The position numbers and the translations under genes were made by a program. From Cyclobacteriaceae bacterium YHN15 (GTDB lineage: Bacteria; Bacteroidota; Bacteroidia; Cytophagales; Cyclobacteriaceae): DNA of 64,000 nt. Below, piece after piece: positions 1 to 7,282 of this stretch. Location: contig RKQB01000007.1 of the NCBI GenBank assembly GCA_003797895.1, positions 124,001-188,000 of the forward strand. Direction: 5' to 3'. The notes beneath the pieces are model-generated. The model made no database searches. It was not told the DNA's origin and worked only from the letters and a program-made list of their open reading frames with translations. Position 1 is the first letter of the stretch; every line of letters begins with the position of its first letter.

Positions 1-50
1 TAGGCACCCAAAGCCAGAAATACCAATATGATAAGGTCCAGGGCGTTCAA
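1..50 (-). CDS. cvpA: CvpA family membrane protein, N-terminal end only
   Basis: Partial gene running off the left edge. Read leftward from a TTG codon at 50-48, it encodes MNALDLIILVFLALGA, a hydrophobic first segment typical of CvpA-family inner-membrane proteins (colicin V production/biofilm-related, exact role uncertain). The start lies 4 nt beyond the stop of the upstream yqeY-like gene, so the two are probably cotranscribed. Only 16 codons are visible, so the family call rests on this N-terminal signature, and the TTG start is inferred because no ATG lies nearby. Confidence 0.5.
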   Translation of the reverse strand, partial: MNALDLIILVFLALGA

Positions 51-54
51 GGGA

Positions 55-504
55 TTAAGATAAAAGCGTTTTGACTTTTTGAGAGATCAATTTCCCGTCA
101 GCTTTCCCTGCCAGGGCTTTTGTCGCGGCACCCATCACTTTGCCCATATCCTTAGGCCCTTCGGCTCCTACTTCTGCAATGATCTTTTTCAGTTCTGTTT
201 CCAATTCCTCCTCGGACAACTGCTTGGGCAAAAACTCATTGATGATTTCCAGTTCTGCCATTTCAACTGCATATAAGTCCTCACGGTTTTGCTGCTTGTA
301 TATATCAGCCGAATCTTTCCTTTGCTTGGCTGCCTTGGTGAGCAGCTTCAGTTCGTCTTCCTCAGTAATTGGACCGGTAGTTCCCCCCTTGGTTTCTTCC
401 AATAAAATCAAAGACTTGATGGCCCTCAAAGCCCTTAATCTGTCCTTGTCTTTCGCCAGCATGGCATTTTTAATTTCACTTTCTACACTTGCCTTTAAAC
501 TCAT
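55..504 (-). CDS. GatB/YqeY domain protein
   Basis: Encodes 149 residues starting MSLKASVESEIKNAMLAKDKDRL. The sequence is the compact YqeY fold that is also found at the C terminus of the tRNA amidotransferase subunit GatB. Recognisable elements are the LRAIKSLI helix, the segment ELEIINEFLPKQLSEEEL and the C-terminal GKVMGAATKALAGKADGKL, where GatB proteins contact tRNA. The free-standing protein has no settled function. The start at 504 is chosen because the open frame upstream would overlap the divergent pdxJ gene and has no family similarity. It is divergent from pdxJ and is followed at once by cvpA. Confidence 0.93.
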   Translation of the reverse strand: MSLKASVESEIKNAMLAKDKDRLRALRAIKSLILLEETKGGTTGPITEEDELKLLTKAAKQRKDSADIYKQQNREDLYAVEMAELEIINEFLPKQLSEEELETELKKIIAEVGAEGPKDMGKVMGAATKALAGKADGKLISQKVKTLLS

Positions 505-507
505 TTT

Positions 508-537
508 CTTGTTCTTTGTGTTATAGGTGTAAATTTG
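508..537 (+). promoter_or_regulatory. Bacteroidota-type promoter for pdxJ
   Basis: CTTG at 508-511, an 18-nt spacer, and a perfect TAnnTTTG box (TAAATTTG) at 530-537, which lies 27 nt before the pdxJ ATG. This matches the known Bacteroidota sigma-A consensus (TTTG, about 19 nt, TAnnTTTG) with one weak -33 base. Inferred from sequence only. Confidence 0.45.
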
Positions 538-564
538 CACAAAAATACCTTTTAATTTAGAAAA

Positions 565-1278
565 ATGACCAAACTGAGTGTGAATATTAATAAAATCGCC
601 ACCCTGAGAAATGCCCGTGGGGCCAATAATCCGGATGTGGTGAAAGTGGCATTGGACTGTGAGCGCTTTGGTGCCCAGGGCATCACCGTACACCCCAGGC
701 CGGATGAAAGGCATATACGCTACAAGGATGTATTGGATCTTTCTAAGGTCGTGACTACTGAATTTAACATTGAAGGATACCCGGACAAACGTTTTATGGA
801 AATAATACGGACAGTAAAACCCGCTCAGGCTACTTTGGTACCTGATCCTCCAAATGTGCTGACCTCCAACAATGGATGGGATACCATTGCCCACCAGGAA
901 TTACTGAAAGATATCGTTGCCGAACTGCATGAGGCGGGTACCAGGGTTTCTATTTTCATCAATCCCGAAGCCAAGTACTTTGAACCGGCCAAAACCACCG
1001 GTACGGACCGGGTGGAACTCTATACTGAACCTTATGCATCCCATTATCATATTGACAGAGATGCTGCAGTGAAACCCTATGTGGAAGTAGCCCATATCGC
1101 AAGGGAATTGGGTTTGGGATTAAATGCCGGCCATGACCTGGATCTGCACAACCTGAAATTTCTAAAAGACAGTATACCCTTCCTCGACGAGGTATCCATC
1201 GGCCATGCCCTGATCTGTGACGCCCTTTACTACGGATTGGAAAATACGATTCAAATGTACAGGAGGCAGTTGGAATAA
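565..1278 (+). CDS. pdxJ: pyridoxine 5'-phosphate synthase PdxJ
   Basis: A cytoplasmic TIM-barrel enzyme of 237 residues that condenses 3-amino-2-oxopropyl phosphate with 1-deoxyxylulose 5-phosphate to make pyridoxine 5'-phosphate, the last ring-closing step of DXP-dependent vitamin B6 synthesis. Family hallmarks are the N-terminal [16 protein letters not shown], the [13 protein letters not shown] segment with catalytic/phosphate residues, [19 protein letters not shown] and the C-terminal EVSIGHALI. Length is normal for the family. The gene stands alone here, divergent from the yqeY-like gene, and no other B6 gene is in the window. Confidence 0.97.
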   Translation: MTKLSVNINKIATLRNARGANNPDVVKVALDCERFGAQGITVHPRPDERHIRYKDVLDLSKVVTTEFNIEGYPDKRFMEIIRTVKPAQATLVPDPPNVLTSNNGWDTIAHQELLKDIVAELHEAGTRVSIFINPEAKYFEPAKTTGTDRVELYTEPYASHYHIDRDAAVKPYVEVAHIARELGLGLNAGHDLDLHNLKFLKDSIPFLDEVSIGHALICDALYYGLENTIQMYRRQLE

Positions 1279-1281
1279 GTT

Positions 1282-1465
1282 TCAAATTGAAAATTCCAAA
1301 CTCCAAATCACAAACTCAAATAGGTTCAGGTTTATTTAAAATTATCATTTCCATATCAATCTAATTTCTCCAAATTAAGGTTTTAATTTTCAAGACGGTT
1401 TGGATTTTGAATTTTGGAGCTTGGGTTTTGGAGTTTTTTGAAGTTTGGAGCTTGGAATTTTGTTT
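1282..1465 (+). repeat. imperfect inverted repeat in pdxJ-glyS spacer
   Basis: The left part (about 1284-1318) and the right part (about 1429-1462) are near inverted copies. The left contains CAAATTGAAAATTCCAAACT and the right contains AGTTTGGAGCTTGGAATTTT. A related right-hand phrase recurs at about 9341-9370 (GAAGCTTGGAGCTTGGATTT). It is a non-coding dispersed repeat of unknown origin. Confidence 0.45.
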
Positions 1466-1480
1466 TTTTCCTGCATACTC

Positions 1481-1510
1481 CTTGCTATTCATTCATTTTA
1501 ATTAATTTTG
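1481..1510 (+). promoter_or_regulatory. Bacteroidota-type promoter abutting the glyS start
   Basis: CTTG at 1481-1484, an 18-nt spacer, and a perfect TAnnTTTG box (TAATTTTG) at 1503-1510. The box ends only 6 nt before the glyS ATG at 1517, so transcription would begin at or just next to the start codon and the mRNA would be nearly leaderless. No Shine-Dalgarno sequence can fit. Confidence 0.45.
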
Positions 1511-1516
1511 CGCCCT

Positions 1517-2983
1517 ATGGCTAAAAATGAGCAAACTGCGGAGAACACGCAACTGAAAGATATAATTGCGCATGCCAAGGAATATGGCTTTGTGTACCCT
1601 TCTTCTGAAATCTATGACGGCCTGCAGGCGGTGTATGATTACGGTGCTTATGGGGTAGAATTGAAAAATAACCTCAAGCGTCTGTGGTGGGAAACCATGA
1701 CCCGTCTCAACGATAACATCGTAGGAATCGATGCGGCCATTTTTATGCATCCAACCACCTGGAAAGCATCCGGTCATGTGGACAGTTTCAATGATCCTAT
1801 GATTGATAACAAGGACAGTAAAAAACGGTACCGTGCCGATGTGCTGATTGAGGAAAAGGCTGCCCAATACGAGAAAAATGGAGAAAAGGAAAGGGCCCAG
1901 AATCTTCTTAATGCCATGGCTAGACTTCTGGAAGCAGAAGACTTGTCGGGAGTAAGGGACCTCATTATCAATGAAGGTATTTTCTGCCCTGTCAGCGGCA
2001 CCTCCAACTGGACCGAAGTTCGTCAGTTCAACCTAATGTTTTCCACTCAGGTGGGTTCCGTGGCAGAAGATGCTTCCACCATTTACCTGAGACCAGAAAC
2101 AGCTCAGGGTATTTTTGTGAATTTCCTGAATGTGCAGAAGACAGCCAGAATGAAGGTGCCCTTCGGCATCGCACAGATAGGTAAGGCTTTTAGAAATGAG
2201 ATTGTGGCCCGTCAGTTTATCTTCCGTATGCGTGAATTCGAACAGATGGAAATGCAGTTTTTTGTAAGACCCGGTAGCGAACTGGACTGGTATAAAGAAT
2301 GGGCTGCCACCCGTATGAACTGGCACAAAGCTTTGGGTATACCTGAGGACAAATTAAGAAGACATGACCATGAGAAATTGGCCCATTATGCCAATGCCGC
2401 CATGGATATTGAATATGAGTTTCCTTTTGGATTTAAAGAAGTGGAAGGTATACACTCCAGAACTGACTTTGACTTAAAGAGTCATCAGGAGTATTCGAAA
2501 AAGAAACAGCAGTATTTTGATCCGGAGATCAACCAGAATTACATTCCTTATGTGATCGAGACGTCCATAGGTGCGGACAGGTTATTCCTGATGACCCTTT
2601 GCAATGCCTTCGTGGATGAGGAAGTGGAAGGCAAACAAAGGACCTATCTGAAATTCCACCCTGCCCTTGCTCCTGTGAAAGCAGCGATACTGCCTTTGGT
2701 CAAAAAGGATGGCTTGCCTGAAAAAGCCAAGGAGATTGTGGAAGATCTGAAATATGATTTCAACATCATCTATGAAGAAGCGGCTTCCATCGGTAAGCGT
2801 TATACCCGTCAGGATCTGATCGGCACGCCTTTCTGTATTGCCGTGGACCATCAGACATTGGAAGACAATACGGTGACTATCCGTCATAGGGATACCACCG
2901 AACAGGAAAGAGTGGCCATTGCTGACTTGCATGCCAGATTGACTGAGGCATGTAGTTTCAGGAGGATATTTGAAAAGATCTGA
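1517..2983 (+). CDS. glyS: glycyl-tRNA synthetase (alpha2 type)
   Basis: A class II aminoacyl-tRNA synthetase of 488 residues that charges tRNA-Gly with glycine in the cytoplasm. It is the single-chain eukaryote/Gram-positive-like type rather than the two-subunit GlyQ/GlyS form. Visible signatures are VYPSSEIYDGLQAVYDYG near the N terminus, LRPETAQGIFVNF, motif 2 (GKAFRNEI ... FRMREFEQMEMQFF), motif 3 around ETSIGADRLFL, and a C-terminal anticodon-binding domain (about 375-488, starting LAPVKAAILPL). I chose ATG at 1517, not the in-frame TTG at 1508, because the TTG lies inside the likely -7 box. Confidence 0.97.
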   Translation: MAKNEQTAENTQLKDIIAHAKEYGFVYPSSEIYDGLQAVYDYGAYGVELKNNLKRLWWETMTRLNDNIVGIDAAIFMHPTTWKASGHVDSFNDPMIDNKDSKKRYRADVLIEEKAAQYEKNGEKERAQNLLNAMARLLEAEDLSGVRDLIINEGIFCPVSGTSNWTEVRQFNLMFSTQVGSVAEDASTIYLRPETAQGIFVNFLNVQKTARMKVPFGIAQIGKAFRNEIVARQFIFRMREFEQMEMQFFVRPGSELDWYKEWAATRMNWHKALGIPEDKLRRHDHEKLAHYANAAMDIEYEFPFGFKEVEGIHSRTDFDLKSHQEYSKKKQQYFDPEINQNYIPYVIETSIGADRLFLMTLCNAFVDEEVEGKQRTYLKFHPALAPVKAAILPLVKKDGLPEKAKEIVEDLKYDFNIIYEEAASIGKRYTRQDLIGTPFCIAVDHQTLEDNTVTIRHRDTTEQERVAIADLHARLTEACSFRRIFEKI

Positions 2984-3371
2984 TTGTAAGATCATTTCAA
3001 ACATAGGAGAACCCAAAGTACCCTAATGATTCTTTTCGCTTTCCGTTTCGGTTTTGGCTGTTAAAAAAGATAATTGAGGTGTGTGTTTCTTATCGCCAGC
3101 GAATCCATGCAATCTTCGAATATACTTACAGCGCCGGCTCTGGTGATGGGCTGGAAATCATCTACCCTAGGTTTCGGTAAACCTCACCTAGGGCTATTCA
3201 AGGTTTAACCACTTCGTGGTTGTTTCGTGAACTTTTCTCAGTACTCTCAGGTATTCTGTGGTGAAGATAAAACCGAAAGAAACGCAAGGGATCCCACAGA
3301 TTCTCTACCTTCTCCATTGCGACCTTGGCTGTTATAATTAACTGAAGGATTGGAGTCTCGATCCTCCGAAA
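2984..3371. repeat. non-coding spacer with dispersed repeats
   Basis: No gene is visible. It holds two short inverted repeats (CCTAGG...CCTAGG around 3166-3191, and AACCAC-TTC-GTGGTT at 3207-3221). A 30-nt segment at 3192-3221 recurs in opposite orientation at 9143-9172 with one mismatch. A phrase at 3235-3290 (containing TGTGGTGAAGATAAAACCG) recurs at 4192-4247. Confidence 0.55.
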
Positions 3372-3372
3372 T

Positions 3373-3397
3373 AAAAAATCCCCGGATCGCTCCGGGG
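3373..3397 (-). terminator. rho-independent terminator, cassette A
   Basis: The stem CCCCGGA/TCCGGGG has a 4-nt loop (3380-3397) and is followed on the minus strand by six T (A-tract at 3373-3378). It ends a minus-strand transcript coming from 3416-4000. A very similar terminator sits at 4351-4378. Confidence 0.75.
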
Positions 3398-3415
3398 CAT
3401 TAGCTTTACTAGGGC

Positions 3416-3619
3416 TTATAAAAATACATCACAATAATTAAACCATATTTTTCTATCCACAGGAGTAAAATGATAAACTGAAGTGGAACCTGAAAACTGC
3501 TTCCCCTGCCCTTTAAGAGACAGTAGAAAAGCCAACATTCCTTTACGGTGCATTTTTCCGTTAAAGCTTTCATTTCGATTGCTTTTTAAAATGCTGATCA
3601 AAAAATTAGCACCGTTCAA
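3416..3619 (-). pseudogene. small unknown frame, probably a decayed gene
   Basis: An open frame of 67 codons (MNGANFLISILKSNRNES...) lies between a minus-strand promoter-like site at 3994-4025 and a terminator at 3373-3397. It ends in VYHFTPVDRKIWFNYCDVFL. The roughly 370 nt between it and the promoter contain stops in all frames, so if a gene once filled this cassette it is broken and this is its 3' part. I do not recognise the product. The arrangement parallels the intact lipoprotein cassette at 4351-4860. Confidence 0.3.
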
Positions 3620-3993
3620 TTTTTGCAGGATTTTACCCTTCCGGCATTCGTGTTATTCAACATCATTAATGAGGGAAGTAACTTATGGCGCAAGTGGAAT
3701 TTCAAAGGAAATCCATAGCTCCTGCCTTATATTTTTTGAAAGAGTAATTGTCAATTTCATAAAAAAGAAACCCAAACAATTCACTCTATGGGAGTATGAT
3801 AGCTTTCATGGCACAAAAGTTTATCTTGTTCAAAATTCCCTGTTTGGTGGTGATAGCCAGCCTCCCAGGAACCTAATTTTTTGCTTCTTTAATATCCAAC
3901 CTGATACCATCTGAGTATGGTTGAAACCGAACTTCAAAGCTTCTATCGAATATCCGCTTGGAAGTTATTTCCTCTTTGGTCTATTTGATGAGG

Positions 3994-4036
3994 TTAAACT
4001 ACAAATTATTTTTTTTAAATACAAATATTTGTATTT
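3994..4036 (-). promoter_or_regulatory. promoter-like site with palindrome, cassette A
   Basis: On the minus strand: TTTG (4025-4022), a 20-nt spacer, then TAGTTTAA (4001-3994). The -33 region is embedded in a perfect 20-bp palindrome at 4017-4036, AAATACAAATATTTGTATTT. The surrounding 73 nt (3975-4047) are close to 90 percent identical to 4811-4883 upstream of the lipoprotein gene, so this is a duplicated promoter region. Confidence 0.45.
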
Positions 4037-4191
4037 AAAAAACGTTTTTTATTGTTTATTTTATTATTCTCAAACTTTATGTAACATTAAAAGAGAAGCT
4101 TATTTTGTACCCTCCGTTTCTCTGTGGTGAAATTTTTCTTAATGAAATCCCCTTATTATCTGAATTTCTTAATGGTTCAATAAAGCGGAGC

Positions 4192-4342
4192 TTCTCAGTG
4201 CTCTCCGGCCCTCTGTGGTGAAGATAAAACCGCAAGGAACGCAAGGGTTCGCAAAGGTTTCATCTATGTTTTCTAATGTTGCTATGTGGTAAAAAAATCA
4301 AGCGCGTTTATCCGTGTGCATCGGTGTTTATCTGCGGTTAAA
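4192..4342. repeat. second copy of composite intergenic repeat
   Basis: 4192-4247 matches 3235-3290 (shared core TGTGGTGAAGATAAAACCG followed by AACGCAAGGG). It is followed at about 4299-4342 by a phrase with repeating TTTATCxG units (GTTTATCCGTGTGCATCGG and onward). Such degenerate phrases are scattered between genes in many bacteria, and no protein is encoded. The stretch 3620-4545 otherwise holds only the promoter and terminator elements listed. Confidence 0.5.
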
Positions 4343-4350
4343 TCTAATAT

Positions 4351-4378
4351 AAAAAAAGCCCCGGATCACACCGGGGCT
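4351..4378 (-). terminator. rho-independent terminator, cassette B
   Basis: The stem AGCCCCGG/CCGGGGCT has loop ATCACA (4357-4378) and seven T on the minus strand. It lies about 170 nt past the stop of the small lipoprotein gene. After it both cassettes share CTAGGGCTTAT (about 3410-3420 and 4389-4399). Confidence 0.75.
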
Positions 4379-4545
4379 AAAAATAAATACTAGGGCTTAT
4401 CAAAAATTATTTTAAGAATTCCACAAAAGTGTTGCTTCCAATTTTTTTAATGTTGTCGTTTAATACCAATTCCGGATAAATTATTCCCAAGGCAAATGCG
4501 GCTTACAGGAGTTTTTTGCTTACTGTTTTGCAAGCATATCATCGC

Positions 4546-4800
4546 TCACTTATTCTTTTCAGAATCGGGTAAAGTGGAAAAATCACCTTCTTCTGAATTC
4601 AACCTGTCTTCTCCTGATCCTTGTTGAGATACCTTCAATTTCTCCATATCGGATGGGTTGAGACCTATGGTTTGGATTTCCTGTCTATCCATGGCAAAAG
4701 GAGTAGGATCAAATGGTTCTATTACTTTGCAGGAATTCATCAGGACAGTACCGGTTACCAGCACTACAGCAAATTGGATTTTTGATAAAAAATTTTTCAT
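4546..4800 (-). CDS. small putative lipoprotein of unknown function
   Basis: Encodes 84 residues beginning MKNFLSKIQFAVVLVTGTVLMNSCK: a basic start, a hydrophobic stretch and a lipobox-like LMNSC with Cys at 24, so it is probably exported and lipid-anchored. The mature part is short, polar and acidic (MEKLKVSQQGSGEDRLNSEE...) with no domain I recognise. Start 4800 is chosen over the longer frame because the signal peptide begins there and the promoter-like site lies just upstream (4830-4860). It has its own promoter and terminator, and its flanks are duplicated around the decayed cassette at 3.4-4.0 kb. Confidence 0.7.
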   Translation of the reverse strand: MKNFLSKIQFAVVLVTGTVLMNSCKVIEPFDPTPFAMDRQEIQTIGLNPSDMEKLKVSQQGSGEDRLNSEEGDFSTLPDSEKNK

Positions 4801-4829
4801 GTCTGTTAATTTTGGTCTATTTGATGGGA

Positions 4830-4860
4830 CTAAATTACAAAACATTTTTTTAAATGCAAA
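4830..4860 (-). promoter_or_regulatory. promoter of the small lipoprotein gene
   Basis: On the minus strand TTTG (4860-4857), exactly 19 nt, then TAATTTAG (4837-4830), one base from the Bacteroidota -7 consensus. It lies 30 nt before the ATG at 4800. The region is a duplicate of 3975-4047. Confidence 0.5.
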
Positions 4861-5127
4861 TTTTTGTATTTAAAAAACGTTTTAATGTATTTAGTGAAAA
4901 TAGAGAAAATAGTAAAAAATGGCCAAAACAGCTTTTTTAAGGGGTTTTTTGGGTTGAAAAATTTTTTCAATATTTATGAAATATTTTTACTTATATTACT
5001 TTTTTATGTATATGAATTACGTTTTAAAGATTACATTAATAGATGTTTGAATTATAAAATAGTGGACTTTCGGAGGTGGATTTCGGAAAAATGGAAGGGA
5101 AACCATGAAGGATCTATCAAATATCAT

Positions 5128-5157
5128 AAAAATGCCCCGGCATGGTATGCCGGGGCA
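5128..5157 (-). terminator. strong rho-independent terminator
   Basis: Perfect 11-bp arms TGCCCCGGCAT/ATGCCGGGGCA with a 3-nt loop (5133-5157), followed on the minus strand by five T. It lies 25 nt past the stop of the frame at 5183-5470 and supports that frame as a transcribed unit. The 330 nt between it and the lipoprotein promoter are very AT-rich and show nothing else. Confidence 0.8.
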
Positions 5158-5182
5158 AGGGTGATTATTGATTGAATCTTTG

Positions 5183-5470
5183 TTATTTACTGCCGCAATC
5201 GAACGCAAAAATATTGGAATGCTGGAATTTCTTGGACACTTCATTCACTTTGAAATCGGTCCAAACATTAGCCTTTCCGGAATTGGTCTGGGTACAATCA
5301 GGATCGAAATCTATTTCATATAACGAAGAAAGTTTTTTTCCTATTAAACATTTAATTATTTGATTTTCAATGGTTAGCATAGAAAATGAAGCATCAAACT
5401 GCCCATAATGGTTCATAACTATGTTCTTTATTTTCCCTATTTGACTATTTGGAAAAATCTCTTGGTTCAA
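5183..5470 (-). pseudogene. unknown small gene, probably a 5'-truncated remnant
   Basis: A 95-codon frame ending FAFDCGSK with a terminator right after it. The only upstream start is a TTG at 5470. The frame stays open about 15 codons further upstream (reading NYLSLFQGRNEALNQE) to a TAA, with no ATG and no signal peptide, so this looks like the C-terminal part of a longer, probably secreted protein whose 5' end was lost where repeats now begin (from about 5510). Residues around NIVMNHYGQFDAS match a second remnant at 5680-5757. Product unknown. It could instead be a short functional gene starting at TTG or at an internal Met. Confidence 0.4.
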
Positions 5471-5505
5471 GGCTTCATTCCTGCCTTGAAATAGGCTTAG
5501 ATAAT

Positions 5506-5640
5506 TCTTTTTTTATTCTTGTCACTTTTTTCCCCGAAAAAAATCGGGACAGGCTTTGATAAAAAAGTAACCAAAAAATCAAGCGCAATTATCCTCCCTC
5601 CCCTCAGGCCCATCGCTGGCCCGGAATTGCGCTTCCTCCC
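5506..5640. repeat. dispersed palindromic element
   Basis: Non-coding. It contains CCCGA-A6-TCGGG at about 5533-5548, a direct echo of a run reading AAAAAGTAACCAAAAAATCA, and a 10-bp inverted repeat AAGCGCAATT (5581-5590) / AATTGCGCTT (5625-5634) enclosing a C-rich 34-nt loop. Phrases of this kind recur in intergenic DNA of Bacteroidota. No transposase is associated. Confidence 0.5.
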
Positions 5641-5679
5641 CGCCCTTAATAGACACTTATTTATAAGAATATAAAACCA

Positions 5680-5757
5680 CTAAGACAAGGAAGCATCAAA
5701 CGGCCCATCACAGTTCAGGTCTATGTTTCCTTTGTCAACTTTGTGACTATAAGGTAA
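5680..5757 (-). pseudogene. remnant paralogous to the 5183-5470 frame
   Basis: The minus-strand translation of these 26 codons reads LPYSHKVDKG NIDLNCDGPF DASLS and then a stop. It aligns without gaps to residues of the neighbouring frame at 5183-5470 (FPNSQIGKIK NIVMNHYGQF DASFS) with 11 identical positions of 25. No start codon or continuing frame is present, so this is a decayed fragment of a former tandem copy. Confidence 0.5.
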
Positions 5758-5880
5758 ATAATAAATCCTTATCGGCTAAGGACCCATTGTGCCATAGGCA
5801 CAACCTATCGGTAGGAAATAAACATCAAAGATTCCCCTCCGTCCTGTAGGGACGGCCTAAAGGTAAACTATCCCTTATAA
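5758..5880. repeat. cluster of three small hairpins (REP-like)
   Basis: Three perfect inverted repeats in a row: CCTTA-TCGGC-TAAGG (5767-5781), TTGTGCC-ATA-GGCACAA (5787-5803) and CCGTCC-TGTA-GGGACGG (5839-5855). This is typical of palindromic intergenic repeats in Bacteroidota. No coding potential. Confidence 0.5.
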
Positions 5881-5980
5881 AATCAATAGGCAATCCCGGA
5901 TTGGATTAGAAGAGAATTATTGATTGTGCTTATGTAAAAAAAGTACATTTTTAGAGGTAATCTTTAAGTAAAAATTCTAT

Positions 5981-6015
5981 AAAAAAAGAGCCGGACCAAA
6001 AAGATCCAGCTCTTT
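5981..6015 (-). terminator. terminator of the acidic lipoprotein gene
   Basis: Stem AAAGAGCcGGA.C / GAtCCaGCTCTTT (5985-6015) with an A-rich loop and seven T on the minus strand, 22 nt past the stop of the gene at 6038. Confidence 0.7.
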
Positions 6016-6037
6016 ATTCATAATGAAATTAATTTAA

Positions 6038-7282
6038 TTAATCATCATCTTCATCTTCATTAATTTGACACACACCTTCAGTTAACACCTCAACATCCAA
6101 ATGGACTGCATAATACCTTGATCCGTTTCCATCAAACTCAAGTTCATCTCCTTTATAAAGTTCAAACTGTCCAGAAGCGGGTCTAGAACCAGGTAAAGTC
6201 TCTTCATCATACCCTTCCGCCTTTACTGGATCTTCAACATCTTGAAGTCTAAGTGTTTCACCAAGGTCAATGGTAATTTTACCATCTTTGTAAGTCATAG
6301 TTCCATCAGTAAGTTTTTGACCTGCATAGATAGGCTGCGTTTCATTGCCTTGAGTGTCAAAAACAAACCACCATCCATTACCAGGACCGGCTGTACTACC
6401 AGTCCATCCAGTTTGCTCACACCAAATTTCATCATCGCCATTTCCATTTCCGTCATCACAATCCTTCAATTCCAAAGTAACCGGAGTTCTTGTAGAGCTT
6501 ACACAACCACCAAAAAGTACAGCCTCTGCCCAATAGGTTACTGATGTACCTTTTTCACTTAGCGTAGGTTCTTCAACCACATCGCCTTCTGTTTCATCAT
6601 CATACCAAACTATCTCTACCCCGTCAGGAACCGTTACAAAATCATTAGCATCAAACGATAAGACTTCTCCATCTTCTTCTCCATAACATTTCGAACTTAC
6701 TTCTTCATTCAATTCAGGCGCCTCAGGTTCTGCCACCAAATTCCAACAGAAAGTCAGATTGCTCAATCCTGCCGGTTTGCCACTGGCATTGTCAGGAGCC
6801 ACCAATCCACAGTCCTCAGAAGTTCCGTCGGTATATTCATAAACGTTTGCAGCAGGCCCACCTTTTACGATTACCGCCATGCTGGCTAAACAATAACCTT
6901 CAGGTGCTGTAAATATCCAGCATACTTCACCATCTATCACCTCAACTTCCAATCCTTCCGGCCATTCGTTTTCAAATTCGCCATCATTGTAATTGTTTCT
7001 TCCGGAACTTGATGCATATTCCATATCAAGCTCACTGCACTCTACATTCCCTCCATTAGGATCTTTGTCCTGTCCGGGAGTTCCATCCGGTCTCCCGCGC
7101 ATCGCCCAATTAATAGGCTCTACCAAAGGACCTGTAAGTTTGAACTTACTGATATCCTTTGCCAAATCATTGCTGTCCATATTCGGTTCGAATGTCTCAA
7201 TCTGAGAGCAACTATACGCCACCAAAAGGAAGGCGATGGCCCATATAGCCGCGATGGACTTTTGTAAATAGTTTTGTTTCAT
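6038..7282 (-). CDS. acidic secreted lipoprotein with Ig-like module
   Basis: Encodes 414 residues beginning MKQNYLQKSIAAIWAIAFLL followed by VAYSCS, a lipobox-like site with Cys25. The mature protein is very acidic and ends INEDEDDD. A central part (about 195-285) reads like a bacterial Ig-like/PKD-type module of surface proteins (EIVWYDDETEGDVVEEPTLS ... TYWAEAVLFGGCVSSTRTPV). The first half has paired cysteines and a W/G-rich pattern (VCWIFTAPEGYC), and the last third is beta-rich with another Cys pair. Function is unknown; likely displayed on the outer surface. It is followed by its own terminator and is divergent from the carotenoid desaturase gene. Confidence 0.85.
   Translation of the reverse strand: MKQNYLQKSIAAIWAIAFLLVAYSCSQIETFEPNMDSNDLAKDISKFKLTGPLVEPINWAMRGRPDGTPGQDKDPNGGNVECSELDMEYASSSGRNNYNDGEFENEWPEGLEVEVIDGEVCWIFTAPEGYCLASMAVIVKGGPAANVYEYTDGTSEDCGLVAPDNASGKPAGLSNLTFCWNLVAEPEAPELNEEVSSKCYGEEDGEVLSFDANDFVTVPDGVEIVWYDDETEGDVVEEPTLSEKGTSVTYWAEAVLFGGCVSSTRTPVTLELKDCDDGNGNGDDEIWCEQTGWTGSTAGPGNGWWFVFDTQGNETQPIYAGQKLTDGTMTYKDGKITIDLGETLRLQDVEDPVKAEGYDEETLPGSRPASGQFELYKGDELEFDGNGSRYYAVHLDVEVLTEGVCQINEDEDDD

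Noticed and set aside
505-894. N-terminal extension of the yqeY-like frame to 279 codons
   Set aside because: The extension overlaps pdxJ on the other strand, has no family similarity, and the conserved protein begins at 504.
3483-3914. 143-codon open frame on the plus strand in the gene-poor region
   Set aside because: Its composition is unusual and it has no recognisable motif. It runs opposite to the promoter and terminator that frame this cassette, and it lies across decayed sequence.
4864-5175. 103-codon plus-strand frame
   Set aside because: It lies in extremely AT-rich DNA, starts within a promoter region and runs through a minus-strand terminator; low-complexity translation.
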